Origin: Gardnerella vaginalis | GTDB lineage: Bacteria; Actinomycetota; Actinomycetes; Actinomycetales; Bifidobacteriaceae | Assembly: GCF_001546455.1 (NCBI RefSeq) | Contig: NZ_KQ956819.1 | Location: 124,001 to 188,000, forward strand | DNA: 64,000 bases | Direction of reading: 5' to 3' | In this document: piece by piece, positions 1 through 9,527 of the stretch | Position numbering within the stretch: the stretch's first letter is position 1 | Layout: every line of letters starts with the position of its first letter | Notes under the pieces: model-generated | What the model saw: the letters and a program-made list of their open reading frames with translations, nothing else | Told to the model about the DNA's origin: nothing | The model's database searches: none | Translations under genes and position numbers: made by a program

Positions 1-2124
1 TTTGTTGTTTTCGCCTGTTTTATTTGCATCCGTTTTGGCGGACTGCTTCTTTTTAGCAGAATCGCTTTTATCTTCTGGAAGAACACCTTGACTTCCAAAT
101 GGTACGTTTTCAACGCTTTGCGAATCCCAAGTATTAGATTTTGCAAAGTTAGATGGTGCTTCGTGAGAGTTAAAAAGACTGTGCAAAGATATAGCAAAAA
201 CAACAATCATCAATATTGCAACAACGCCGATTGCCAGAACTTTTGTTGAAATTCCGCCAAAAATCTTAGCGTCTGCAATGTCTGTAACGTTTTGCCCAGA
301 ACTCTTATTTGCTTTCAATTCTTCTTTATGCTCATGCGGTTGGAAGCTAGGAGGCATGGATGAATAAGACGATAATACAGAAGTTTCGCTGCCATATTCG
401 CCATATGCCTCATTTTCAAGCTCTTCTTGGCGCAACGCTCTAGCGGATTCTTCGCCAGGGGCAACAAAACGCCCATTGCTGTCTACAACTGGAACTCTTC
501 CTGTTGACTCTGCTTCCAACGGAAAGTTTTGTGGTCTAGAAAGCAGTTCGGTATGCTTTGTGTTGTCGCTTAGAAGGTCTTCAAAGTCAAATCTTCTAGG
601 CATTAATGGAGAAGATAAGTCGTTTTTTTGTGAATAATCGTCGCTTGAATTTAATGAATCTAACGAGTTTAGAGCATTTTTGCTACTGTTTTCGTTTGTG
701 TAAGTGTTAGCAGAAGATTCGCTAGCCTCGCCAGATTCTTTAGATTCACCATTTTTACTAGATTCATCCGCCTCACTCGATTTGCCTGATTTTTTAGACT
801 CATCAGACTTATCTGATTCCTTGGTTTGGTAAGCTTCCCCACCAGAAGATTTACCAGTTGTGTAGCTAGGGAAACTTGTATACGTTGAAGACAAATTGTG
901 GAAAATAGAATCATCGGCGTCTAACTCGGTTGGAGCTAAGATATTTGCCATTTCTGCTGCCGCAATATCGTGGAAGTCGTAGTCTGTTCCAGTTGAGTCA
1001 GATTCTGGCGTGGAATCAAGATTTTTTGCAGAATTATTGCCATTTCTTTTTAGTAAAGCACTTAAAGCACCAATGGTTTTACTGGCATTTTTAAGTCCAG
1101 TATTTTTACCGTTTTTACCTGACTTTTTGGAGTTTACTTCTTCATCTTTAGCAGTTAAGTCAATCGAATCTAAAACTCCACTAACTTCTTGACTAGATAA
1201 TTGATTCTCAAGCAAATCTTCGTTTTTAGATAATCCTTCTGGAAAATCAACAAGATCCTCGTCTTTGCAAGGTAAAAGTAATGCTTTTTGAATAGAAGCT
1301 TCGCTTGATTTTGCATCGAAAATAATATCTTTTTCGCCAAGATTTTTAACAGGAGTATATGTTCCTAAAAGCGCTAAAAGTTCTCCAATAGATGCCATTG
1401 GAATAATATCTGAATTATCTGAATTATCTGCGCAAGAAAGCCCTCTTTTGCAAATCATAACGAATTCACTAGGAACGCCATCTGTAAGTCTTGAAATGTT
1501 AAAAACGGCATTATTTTGCGTGTAGCTGGTGCGTGTAAGAAGAGCATATAGAAGTGCAGAAAGCTGATGAGTTGCAATATTTTCTATGCTTTTAGGCAAA
1601 TTTTGCGCTTGTTCTTTAGCTTGATTTTGCGAAGTGTTTTTAGCTGTAACGTCTTTTAGCAGAGGACTTATTGGTGCGCAAGCTAGTTCTACGCCATTTT
1701 TGGTGATTCTTACCGTGTTGGTGGAAATAGCATAATGTGTTACGCCAGAAGAAAGCAGCTTGTTAAGCGCATTTGCGGATTCGGCAACAATAGAGCGTAT
1801 AGCTTCGTAACTCAATGTAGAGCTATGTGATTTTATGTAGTCGTTTAGCGTTACTCCAGAATCCAATTCGGTTATAATAACTGCAACGTCGTCTACATTG
1901 TGAATCTTTAAAACTGGCGTAAATTTGCGGATTCTAGATAGTGCAAGAGTGGAAGATATAGTGTTTACTTCGGGAAGGAATCTGCGATCGCGCACAATAA
2001 AAAGCTGACAATCTCTAGCAAGTATGCGGTCGCTAGCTTTCCAAGCTTGAATTCCCGCTTCTTCTCGTAAAGGCGATACTAGAGCGTAGCGATCAAGTAT
2101 AATGTCTCCCAACTGAGGTTTCAT
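1..2124 (-). CDS. Membrane-anchored pseudokinase downstream of murJ, 3' end outside window
   Basis: An open frame of 708 codons runs from an ATG at 2124 (GGGGAG just upstream) off the left edge with no stop, so the C-terminus is missing. The N-terminal part, about residues 1-260, reads like a Ser/Thr kinase fold (DRYALVSPL, then ITELDSGVTLNDYI), but the catalytic loop is THYAISTN instead of HRD-K-x-x-N and no DFG motif follows, so it is probably inactive. A long Ser/Glu/Lys-rich linker (about 320-570) leads to one membrane segment near residues 626-645 (VLAIGVVAILMIVVFAI) and a polar tail. In mycobacteria a pseudokinase domain is fused to the C-terminus of MviN/MurJ and binds FhaA to regulate peptidoglycan synthesis. 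Here murJ ends about 200 bp upstream, so I infer a split version of that protein. The kinase-like fold is read by eye. Confidence 0.75.
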   Translation of the reverse strand, partial: MKPQLGDIILDRYALVSPLREEAGIQAWKASDRILARDCQLFIVRDRRFLPEVNTISSTLALSRIRKFTPVLKIHNVDDVAVIITELDSGVTLNDYIKSHSSTLSYEAIRSIVAESANALNKLLSSGVTHYAISTNTVRITKNGVELACAPISPLLKDVTAKNTSQNQAKEQAQNLPKSIENIATHQLSALLYALLTRTSYTQNNAVFNISRLTDGVPSEFVMICKRGLSCADNSDNSDIIPMASIGELLALLGTYTPVKNLGEKDIIFDAKSSEASIQKALLLPCKDEDLVDFPEGLSKNEDLLENQLSSQEVSGVLDSIDLTAKDEEVNSKKSGKNGKNTGLKNASKTIGALSALLKRNGNNSAKNLDSTPESDSTGTDYDFHDIAAAEMANILAPTELDADDSIFHNLSSTYTSFPSYTTGKSSGGEAYQTKESDKSDESKKSGKSSEADESSKNGESKESGEASESSANTYTNENSSKNALNSLDSLNSSDDYSQKNDLSSPLMPRRFDFEDLLSDNTKHTELLSRPQNFPLEAESTGRVPVVDSNGRFVAPGEESARALRQEELENEAYGEYGSETSVLSSYSSMPPSFQPHEHKEELKANKSSGQNVTDIADAKIFGGISTKVLAIGVVAILMIVVFAISLHSLFNSHEAPSNFAKSNTWDSQSVENVPFGSQGVLPEDKSDSAKKKQSAKTDANKTGENNK

Positions 2125-2324
2125 CTACTCCCCATCTTCCTAATGAGCAATGAATATGCGTAAATAATAAATTCCACCAATTATTGTAATCGCAGAATTT
2201 AGTAAACGCTCTGCATTTTGCATTTATTGTTGTTTAGTTGTTTCGATTTAATTATCACTCACTGTATTGATTTATTTTGATTTAATTTTGGTACGTATTT
2301 TGCTTATTTAAAATCGTTTTAAAA

Positions 2325-4103
2325 TTATTTTGAGCGAACAATTCGAGATGATTTGTTTTTGTTGGCAGTTTTGCTGCTGCTATTGTTGCTGCCGATATTG
2401 CTGCTGTTGTTGGCACTATTCGCGCGTTCAATATTTAGCAAAAATGGCCATTTTATACCGATTTTTTTAAGAACTGGATTAATAATGTTTGCCAATTCGC
2501 TTGTTTTTAAAAGCAACAAAGTAGATATGTAAACAACCGCCAAAACAATGGTTATAATTGCGCAAACGAAAATCGCAAGCAACCATCTGTTAACACCACG
2601 AAGGCTTGGTGAATCTAAAGAAATCCATTTGTAAATAAATTCTCTAGCCAAAATTCCAACAACAATCGAAACAACGGAAGCTACAAGCACTTTTAAGTGT
2701 GTAACAACAAGTTGCTTATCGTCTAAATTGTTGTTAAATCGAGATCGAATCATTTTAACAAGTGCAGGGAAGGTAAGAATATAGCTAACCGACGCAGCTG
2801 CAGCAAGAGCGCCAACCCAATAATTTGCAGGGAGGAACTGTATGCAAGAGAATACAATAAAAAGTTCCACAAGTAGTTGCGCTGCACAAAACATAAACGG
2901 ATGCTTTCCGTCTTCAAAAGCGTAGAAAGTGCGTTGAATAATCAAGTATGCGCTAGATAATGGCAGTCCAAGCGAAAGCATCATAAGTGGATCTGCCATA
3001 AGATATGCCTCTTTTATGCTGATTGAAGGCAGCAGAGCCAAAGAGATAGGCATTGGAATAACAATAAAAGCAACGCTAAAAAAGCACATTAAAATGCTAA
3101 CGCTTCTAAGACAAGAGCTTAGGTCGGCACGCACTGTTGCTAAATCGTGATTTGTTATGGCTCTAGAAATCTTAGGGAAAACGGCGGTTGCAACCGATAC
3201 AGCTATAAGTGAGTAGGGAAGAATAAACATTGTGTACGCGTTTTGAAAAGTGGCGTTTCCAGCAACGTCAAACTGACTCAATCCCAATGTTTCTTCGGCT
3301 ATAGAAGGTGCGCTTGTAGTTATGTGAGTGGTTGCCATTGTAGAAAGCTGGCTAACAGCCACTATTGCAAAACTCCAGCCCGCAACAGGGCCCATTGAGC
3401 GCAGGCCAATACCGCTAATGCCAAAGCTTGGCCTGTATTTTAATCCGATTTTTTTAAGAGGAATAAACAAAACAAGCGCTTGAGCTGCAACGCCTAAAGT
3501 CCAAAAGCCCGCAGTTAAAAGCATTGTAGTGTTGTTCCAAAAATGTGCTGGCTGCCTGCTTGCTCTTCCAAAAATCGCAATAAAAACACCAAATCCAGTG
3601 CAGCTAACAATGTTTGCAGCAACCGAACTCCAAGCATACATTGCAAATTTGCCTTTAGCGGCTAGAACCTGCCCAAGTACTGTATAAAGTCCATAGAAGA
3701 ATATTTGAGGCATACACCACAGTGTAAAAGCGTTTGTAAGGGCAATCATGGCTGGATTTGTGCCAACATAGAGCCATGTTAAAACAGGTGTGGCAATTGC
3801 CATTAAAACAGTTACGCCTAAAAGCAGAATAATGGCAAATGTTATTAGCTTATTTAGTCTATTTTTTGCATCTTGTTTTTCTAATGTTTTAACAATTTGT
3901 GGAACCAGAACAGCGTTAAAAATGCCGCCAGAAACAAGAGTGTAAATAAGCTGTGGAATCATGGATCCAGCCTGGTAGGCATTTGCTGCCAGACCAGTTG
4001 TACCAAGGGCTGCGGCTAGCAGAATGGTTCTAATTTGGCCAGTTATTCTAGAAGCAGCCGTGCCGCTTGCCATTATGATTGAGTTGCGGCCTACTGAATT
4101 CAT
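2325..4103 (-). CDS. murJ: MurJ (MviN) lipid II flippase
   Basis: Polytopic membrane protein of 592 residues with the MurJ/MviN layout: about 14 hydrophobic segments starting at NSIIMASGTAASRITG, and the family's early Arg-rich segment (SRITGQIRTILL). MurJ moves lipid II across the cytoplasmic membrane for peptidoglycan assembly. The ATG overlaps the stop of the upstream DUF6049 gene (ATGA) and AAGGA lies 9 nt before it, which indicates translational coupling. The C-terminus ends in a basic Asn/Ser/Lys tail rather than the pseudokinase domain fused in mycobacteria; that domain appears as the next gene. The 200 bp after the stop is AT-rich with no clear terminator. The order NUDIX, DUF6049, murJ matches mutT4-Rv3909-Rv3910 near oriC in mycobacteria. 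Confidence 0.93.
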   Translation of the reverse strand: MNSVGRNSIIMASGTAASRITGQIRTILLAAALGTTGLAANAYQAGSMIPQLIYTLVSGGIFNAVLVPQIVKTLEKQDAKNRLNKLITFAIILLLGVTVLMAIATPVLTWLYVGTNPAMIALTNAFTLWCMPQIFFYGLYTVLGQVLAAKGKFAMYAWSSVAANIVSCTGFGVFIAIFGRASRQPAHFWNNTTMLLTAGFWTLGVAAQALVLFIPLKKIGLKYRPSFGISGIGLRSMGPVAGWSFAIVAVSQLSTMATTHITTSAPSIAEETLGLSQFDVAGNATFQNAYTMFILPYSLIAVSVATAVFPKISRAITNHDLATVRADLSSCLRSVSILMCFFSVAFIVIPMPISLALLPSISIKEAYLMADPLMMLSLGLPLSSAYLIIQRTFYAFEDGKHPFMFCAAQLLVELFIVFSCIQFLPANYWVGALAAAASVSYILTFPALVKMIRSRFNNNLDDKQLVVTHLKVLVASVVSIVVGILAREFIYKWISLDSPSLRGVNRWLLAIFVCAIITIVLAVVYISTLLLLKTSELANIINPVLKKIGIKWPFLLNIERANSANNSSNIGSNNSSSKTANKNKSSRIVRSK

Positions 4104-6502
4104 TCGTCTGGATCCTTTTTACGATTAAACTGCCTAAAAAGCCCCAAGGCTCCAAGTGCAAAAGCAAATATTATAATAATCGTACCGCTTTTATCGCTGA
4201 TTTGCAGTGTGCTTGTAATTGTTGTTTCTTTAGTGCTGCCAAAAACATTACGGTTTCTATCTTCTAAAGCAAAGGTAGCTTTAACTTTGCTAGATGTTGT
4301 AGATCTAAGCGGTAAAATCACCTGAGATTCGCTATTTGCTGCGATTTTAACAGGCGTTTTTCTGCGAGCTACTATTTCCATTGAGTTGGTATATGCGGTT
4401 AAATATACACTCACTGGGTATGGGTTAGTGTTGCTAATTGTAATAGGCATGGTTGCCGTTTCGCTTACAAGAGTAACGTCTTTTGGAGGAATAATGTGGA
4501 TTCCAGAAATAAGCATTTTAGCCAAAACGTGAGTGCCGTCTTTATATTGCGACTGATCTTTAACTTCGCTGCTCGATTCGCGCAAAGTGCTTGTGTTTGT
4601 TGTGTTTGTAGTGTTTGTTGTGTTTGCAGCGCTTGTAGTATTGCTTAGCTCTCTTTGGGCCATAGCATCAAAGAGTTTAAGAAGATTTTCGCTCCAAATT
4701 TTGCTATTTTGATTAATCTTTAATTTTGCATTTTGCTTAGCAAGAGATTGAGCGTCTGATTCGTTAGTTTTATGGTTATTAAGTTCATTTTGATCAAGAA
4801 TGCTATTTATAAATTGATTTACAAGCATTCTATCGGCCACAAGTTTGCCAATCTTTTCTTTGCTGGCGGTTGCCAACTTTTCTTCGATTCCACTTTCTTT
4901 AGGAACAGGATTGTACCCAAGGTATTCCTTAGAAATTGGCTTTGATTGCGTTAAAGACTTTAAGTCTAAAAGAGAAATCCAAGGCGATTTTTCTAGCATG
5001 CTTACAACGGATTCAATTAATGAAATTGGAGAATCTTGGTTAAACATTATTAGCAAATGCCTTGGAGTGTACGGCTGCTCCATTTGATAGAAAGCGCTTT
5101 GGGCTGCAAGCCTGTTAAGAAGACCTGCACTTGTGTACTCTGCAACAGATTGACTGCTTGTAGAACGTCCATTTGCCAAATCGTTAAGTATTTCTTGGCA
5201 AGAAAGAACTTTTACGCTTCCCAAAGACGTTTGAACTTCGTAAACGCCGTTTTTTATTGCAAAACGGTTGGCCAGAGCGTCAAATCCGCTAGTGGCCACT
5301 ACTGTTTTGTATCCGTTTGCCGCAGCCTGTTCTAGGGCGCGTAGAGTCCATTTTCCGCCCGTTTGTAGAGCATAGGTATCTAGATTTAGCGGTTTGGTTG
5401 TGGAATTTTCTAATATGGACGATTTTTTACTCCAAGAATCCAAGCCAATTCCAGCCAATTTGTAGTAAACATGATTATTGGATTCTGCATAATGACTTAT
5501 ATCAAAACCATTATTCTGCATAAAAACAGAAGGTGTAAAAGTTGGATTAGCAAACTTAAGAGTGTTTAAGTCTGCTATTGTTTGCAAACTTGGATGTTTT
5601 TGAACAAGACTTGTTAAAGCATTAAAGCGCTTTATGCTATCTTTGCTAAGTCTAATTTTTTTATTTGATGTGCTGTTTGCTAAGTTTGATGTGCCGCTTG
5701 CAGCGTTTGTTGCAGTATTGTATAAATCTTCCAAAGGGGCATTAATGGCGTTAACAGAAGGCGAAATATTCTGCTTGTTAATTGTGTAACGCCAATCGGA
5801 AGATTTAGCGATTATTGGCATTAGTAAAGTCACATTAATTGGCGGAGTTTGAACGTTTTTAACGCCAATATTCGCTCTAGTTACAAACGATTTAACAGAA
5901 TAATAGTGCTTAAAATCTAAAGAAGAATACGTTATTGAAACGGGCTTTGGGCCCCAATAAAGAATGTTGGAAAGATTTGGATTATTGGCATCAACATCGA
6001 TTTGTGCGTTATAAGATTTGCCGCGTGCAAGAGCTGGAACGCTAACTTCGCCGATTAGTTGAGGGGTTGGAATTCTAGATTCGGCTTGGCTCCATTTTTG
6101 CAGGTCGGTTCTAGACATAAAGGTGTACCAAGGGTTAAAAGTAACCTGAATTTTGCCTTCGGAAAAATCTTTAGAACCGCTGTTTTTAAGCAGAAGACTA
6201 ATGTGGTATCCGCTTTTATCGGTAAGAATCGAAGTTGACTTTACGATTTTTAGCGAAATTCCCTTGGATTTTGAATTATAAGAATTGTATGTGTTAAATG
6301 AATATTTAGCCTCAATAGGATTGTTGAGCGTATTTGAATCGCTTTGGTTAGCGGCCGCCATTTTTGGGGCAAATAAAAATGGAAAAGTCGCAAGTAAAAG
6401 TGACATTAAAACGATTGTTACGCAGAGCCTAAAACAAGCATTTTTTTGCGACTTACGCAACTGGTTTTTTGAAAAATCAATCACATTAATCACATTATTC
6501 AC
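4100..6502 (-). CDS. DUF6049 family cell-envelope protein
   Basis: Large secreted or membrane-anchored protein (about 800 aa). A hydrophobic stretch (LCVTIVLMSLLLATF) near residues 27-45 is a signal peptide or anchor, and a second segment (GTIIIIFAFALGALGLF) near the C-terminus is followed by the basic RKK, so most of the chain should be outside the cell. Its position between murJ and a NUDIX gene is the same as Rv3909 in mycobacteria. The molecular function is unknown; a role in the envelope is inferred from synteny and topology. I place the start at GTG 6502, which has AGGCGG 7 nt upstream and overlaps the NUDIX stop. An ATG at 6532 in the same frame has no ribosome site. A Thr/Asn microrepeat (TNTTNTTNT) sits near residue 650. 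Confidence 0.82.
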   Translation of the reverse strand: MNNVINVIDFSKNQLRKSQKNACFRLCVTIVLMSLLLATFPFLFAPKMAAANQSDSNTLNNPIEAKYSFNTYNSYNSKSKGISLKIVKSTSILTDKSGYHISLLLKNSGSKDFSEGKIQVTFNPWYTFMSRTDLQKWSQAESRIPTPQLIGEVSVPALARGKSYNAQIDVDANNPNLSNILYWGPKPVSITYSSLDFKHYYSVKSFVTRANIGVKNVQTPPINVTLLMPIIAKSSDWRYTINKQNISPSVNAINAPLEDLYNTATNAASGTSNLANSTSNKKIRLSKDSIKRFNALTSLVQKHPSLQTIADLNTLKFANPTFTPSVFMQNNGFDISHYAESNNHVYYKLAGIGLDSWSKKSSILENSTTKPLNLDTYALQTGGKWTLRALEQAAANGYKTVVATSGFDALANRFAIKNGVYEVQTSLGSVKVLSCQEILNDLANGRSTSSQSVAEYTSAGLLNRLAAQSAFYQMEQPYTPRHLLIMFNQDSPISLIESVVSMLEKSPWISLLDLKSLTQSKPISKEYLGYNPVPKESGIEEKLATASKEKIGKLVADRMLVNQFINSILDQNELNNHKTNESDAQSLAKQNAKLKINQNSKIWSENLLKLFDAMAQRELSNTTSAANTTNTTNTTNTSTLRESSSEVKDQSQYKDGTHVLAKMLISGIHIIPPKDVTLVSETATMPITISNTNPYPVSVYLTAYTNSMEIVARRKTPVKIAANSESQVILPLRSTTSSKVKATFALEDRNRNVFGSTKETTITSTLQISDKSGTIIIIFAFALGALGLFRQFNRKKDPDE

Positions 6503-7259
6503 GGTTTTGCCGCCTATTCGCCTTTTTAGCATACATCCATGCTATTTTTCGCTCGTTTGGGTAACTCAAAATGTCGTTAAGTTCTTTAAAATCAACCCAA
6601 ATTGCGTCTTCTGCCTCGTGGTCTGGGTCTCCAAGAACAGACAATTCGCCGCTAACATATCTAAGTGCAAAATGGTGAACAAGTTTATGAACTCGCTGGC
6701 TTGTTCCAGTAAACCAGTAGTCGATGGTTGCAATTGAGTCAACAACTTCGCCAAGAATGCCCGTTTCTTCGTGAATTTCCCTAACGGCTGTTTGCTGCGG
6801 AGTTTCGCCTTTTTCAATATGGCCTTTAGGCAAGCACCATTCCATGTGGCCACTTCGTGAATGTCGAGCTATAACCGCGACACGCCCAAGGGAGTCAAAA
6901 ACTAATCCGCCAGCAGAATATTCTCGAACAATAGGCAAATCCTGAGCGTCTAAAGAAGCAAAAGTTTTAGGTCCATCGTTAGCTCTTCGCTGAGGCATTA
7001 AGGCTGGAGATGGGGTGTCGATTGAAGATATTTGCTGCCTGGATTCAGTTATGTCAACATGAATATTTTCAACAGTGTAGTCGCCAGAAAACCCCGAAAT
7101 ATCAACAAAAATAGACTCGTCTTCTTCAGTTTGTTGAGGCTGTATTTTGCTTTTCATTCTAGCAACATCAAGTGGAGTAACTTGAATGCTTGGAGCGTTT
7201 TGGGTATGGCTATCCGAGGCTCTGGCGAGCATGCGTCTTAAGTCTTCTGGAGTAACCAT
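6495..7259 (-). CDS. NUDIX hydrolase (MutT4-like position)
   Basis: 254-residue protein with a full Nudix box: G-HIEKG-E-TPQQTAV-RE-I-HEE-T-G-I in the C-terminal half, preceded by MEWCLPKG. NUDIX enzymes hydrolyse nucleoside diphosphates linked to other groups; the substrate cannot be read from sequence. The N-terminal about 90 residues are polar and lie outside the Nudix fold. The start is set at ATG 7259 because AGGTGGAG lies immediately upstream; an in-frame ATG at 7289 lacks a site. It is divergent from pcnA, and downstream it overlaps DUF6049, giving an operon NUDIX-DUF6049-murJ. The same order (mutT4-Rv3909-Rv3910, with pcnA divergent) is known in mycobacteria. Confidence 0.88.
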   Translation of the reverse strand: MVTPEDLRRMLARASDSHTQNAPSIQVTPLDVARMKSKIQPQQTEEDESIFVDISGFSGDYTVENIHVDITESRQQISSIDTPSPALMPQRRANDGPKTFASLDAQDLPIVREYSAGGLVFDSLGRVAVIARHSRSGHMEWCLPKGHIEKGETPQQTAVREIHEETGILGEVVDSIATIDYWFTGTSQRVHKLVHHFALRYVSGELSVLGDPDHEAEDAIWVDFKELNDILSYPNERKIAWMYAKKANRRQNRE

Positions 7260-7346
7260 ACACTCCACCTTACTCAATCCGCTGTGCATTGGGGTAACGG
7301 TATGCTGGAATATAGTTTGATTTTTGCTGAAAGGGTGTTTCTAAGC

Positions 7347-8771
7347 GTGTCTGTGAATTTTGAAGTTTGGCCAGAAGCCATAGAGCTGGGTAAATTATTT
7401 GCTGAACACAATTACGAGCTGGCTCTTGTTGGCGGGCCTGTGCGAGACATGCTTTTGCATAGAGTTTCGCACGATCTTGACTTTTGCACATCTGCTAAGC
7501 CAGAAGAGTTTGAGCCAATTCTTAGATCTTGGAGTCATGACGGATTTTGGGATATGGGCCGAAAATTTGGCACTCTTGGCGCGTTGAAGCGCAGAAAAGA
7601 CGGAACCGAAGTAAAAGTTGAAATAACAACATACAGGTGCGATGCTTACAATCCAGATTCTAGAAAGCCAGAAGTAAAATATGGCGATACTTTGGAAGGT
7701 GACTTATCTAGGCGCGATTTTACTGTAAATGCAATGGCTTTGCGCGTGCCAAGTCTAGAATTTGTGGATCCTTTTGGCGGCGCAGGCGACTTATCTAAAG
7801 GTATTTTGCGAACTCCAGTAGATCCACGTCAATCTTTTGACGACGATCCTTTAAGAATGATGCGTGCTGTTCGCTTTGTAGCTCAACTTGGATTTAGCAT
7901 TGAAGCAAACACGGCAGAGGCTATTTTGAACATGGTTTCTAGGCTAGATATTGTTTCGGCGGAGCGCGTTCGAGACGAAATAACAAAGATGCTTCTTTCG
8001 GCGAATCCGCGTGCTGGAATTGAGGCTATGGTTGAGTCTGGTATTGCGGATAGGGTTTTGCCAGAAATCCCCGCTTTGCGCTTAGAGATTGACGAGCATC
8101 ACAGGCATAAGGACGTTTTTGAACATACAATGATGGTTCTTGAGCGAGCTATAGCCTTGGAGACGGACGAGCTTGGAGCGGTTCCTGGGCCTGATCTAAC
8201 TTTGCGACTTGCAGCTCTTTTGCACGATATTGGCAAGCCTCGTACTAGAAAGTTTGAAGAAGGCGGAAAAGTTAGCTTCCACCATCACGATGTTGTTGGA
8301 GCTAAGATGACTCGCAAACGCATGAAGGCTTTGCATTTTGATCATCACATTATTGATGATGTTAGCGAGCTTGTGAATTTGCATTTGCGATTCCACGGTT
8401 ACGTTGACGAGCCTTGGACGGATTCTGCAGTTAGAAGATACGTTAAGGATTCTGGCCATTTATACGAGCGGCTAAATCGCCTTACTCGCGCAGATGCCAC
8501 TACTCAAAACAAACGCAAGTCGCTTATGTTTGAGCATGCTATGGACGAGATGGAAGATCGCGTACGCGAATTAAAAAAGCAGGAAGATTTTAACGCAATT
8601 CGCCCAGACTTGGATGGCAATGAAATAATGCAATTGCTTGGATTAGAGCCTGGTCCTATTGTTGGTAAAGCGTATAAGCATATGCTGGAATACCGCCTGG
8701 ATAATGGCCCTGTAGAGTACAGTGTTGCTGTTGAAGAGCTTAAAAACTGGTACGCTAATCAGCTTAGCTAA
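7347..8771 (+). CDS. pcnA: CCA tRNA nucleotidyltransferase
   Basis: Adds or repairs the 3' CCA end of tRNAs. The nucleotidyltransferase head motif GGPVRD is followed by HDLDFCTSA (metal-binding Asp pair), then the RRDFTVNAMA and DDPLRMMRAVRF motifs, and a C-terminal HD domain (LLHDIGKP ... FHHHDVVGA) as in actinobacterial and other HD-type enzymes. I choose GTG 7347, which gives the usual short N-terminus (VSVNFEVWPEA) and has AAAGGG about 11 nt upstream. An ATG at 7302 and one at 7284 are in frame but would add an atypical hydrophobic leader and run into the divergent NUDIX gene. The enzyme is needed here: the tRNA-Lys gene in this window does not encode CCA. It is convergent with the LytR_C gene downstream. 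Confidence 0.92.
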   Translation: MSVNFEVWPEAIELGKLFAEHNYELALVGGPVRDMLLHRVSHDLDFCTSAKPEEFEPILRSWSHDGFWDMGRKFGTLGALKRRKDGTEVKVEITTYRCDAYNPDSRKPEVKYGDTLEGDLSRRDFTVNAMALRVPSLEFVDPFGGAGDLSKGILRTPVDPRQSFDDDPLRMMRAVRFVAQLGFSIEANTAEAILNMVSRLDIVSAERVRDEITKMLLSANPRAGIEAMVESGIADRVLPEIPALRLEIDEHHRHKDVFEHTMMVLERAIALETDELGAVPGPDLTLRLAALLHDIGKPRTRKFEEGGKVSFHHHDVVGAKMTRKRMKALHFDHHIIDDVSELVNLHLRFHGYVDEPWTDSAVRRYVKDSGHLYERLNRLTRADATTQNKRKSLMFEHAMDEMEDRVRELKKQEDFNAIRPDLDGNEIMQLLGLEPGPIVGKAYKHMLEYRLDNGPVEYSVAVEELKNWYANQLS

Positions 8772-8786
8772 AAGCTAAAAGCTAAA
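8766..8786. repeat. Three tandem AGCTAAA units over the pcnA stop codon
   Basis: AGCTAAA is repeated three times with 7-bp period; the pcnA TAA lies inside the first copy. The AAAATTTT that follows separates pcnA from the convergent LytR_C gene. No stable terminator hairpin is visible in the 18-bp gap. Confidence 0.8.
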
Positions 8787-8789
8787 ATT

Positions 8790-9413
8790 TTAATTAATAG
8801 GCTTGTGATTTGCAGCTTTTGGAAGATCTTTCATATCTTTACTAGCTAAGCAGCCGTTTATTTCCGTAATTGCAGCGCCTGCGGCTGGAACATCGGTTTT
8901 AGGGCGAAGATTGCTAAATGTGGCTCCTAAAACAACGTCAATAAGCTTGTCTTGACGATCATCCATTCGCAAAATAGCGTCTTTAAAATTGGTTACTAGC
9001 GTATAGGCTTCATTAATTGACTTTTTGCCAAAATAGATTGTTGTTCTTTTAACACTTGTTTCGCTGTTTCCAACTTCGATTAAGTTAAAACCGCGATTTC
9101 TAAGGCCTTCTCCAACAGCGCGCGCAAATCCGCGGAATTTTGTTCCGTTTAGAACGCGTATTGAAACAGCACGATTGTCTATATATTGCGCCTTATTTTC
9201 ATCTTTATTTTTTACCGGGCACGGTGCTTGTATGCCGTAATTTGGATCTACCTCTGGAGTTTTTGGTGCAGCAATACCAAAAAGATGACATTGCACAATA
9301 AGAGCAAGAACAAATGCGATTCCAACGCCTATAGCAACAGACGAAAGTACAAATCGTTTTCTTTGATACATGAACTCTCTTCGAGCTAGTCGCTCGTCGT
9401 AAAACTGCGTCAT
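8790..9413 (-). CDS. LytR_C domain membrane protein
   Basis: 207-residue protein with one N-terminal membrane segment (VLSSVAIGVGIAFVLALIV, about 23-42) after a basic cytoplasmic start, so the bulk lies outside the cell. Residues about 80-165 match the LytR cell envelope C-terminal domain: VSIRVLNGTKFRGFARAV, then RNRGFNLIEVGN, then TTIYFGKK. In actinobacteria this domain occurs alone or attached to LCP ligases that attach polymers to peptidoglycan; no LCP catalytic domain is present. Its biochemical role is not established. It lies downstream of rsmA on the same strand after a 114-bp gap that contains the inverted TGCATA/TATGCA repeat near 9457-9476. Confidence 0.85.
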   Translation of the reverse strand: MTQFYDERLARREFMYQRKRFVLSSVAIGVGIAFVLALIVQCHLFGIAAPKTPEVDPNYGIQAPCPVKNKDENKAQYIDNRAVSIRVLNGTKFRGFARAVGEGLRNRGFNLIEVGNSETSVKRTTIYFGKKSINEAYTLVTNFKDAILRMDDRQDKLIDVVLGATFSNLRPKTDVPAAGAAITEINGCLASKDMKDLPKAANHKPIN

Positions 9414-9527
9414 GCTAACTTCCGATCTGTTCTGTGTGCTTGTATTGTGCGCCTTGTGTGCATATATGCGTATGCATAAGTGTTAGCTATTTTACTTACT
9501 ATGCATGACGGTTTGCAGCAGTGCGCT

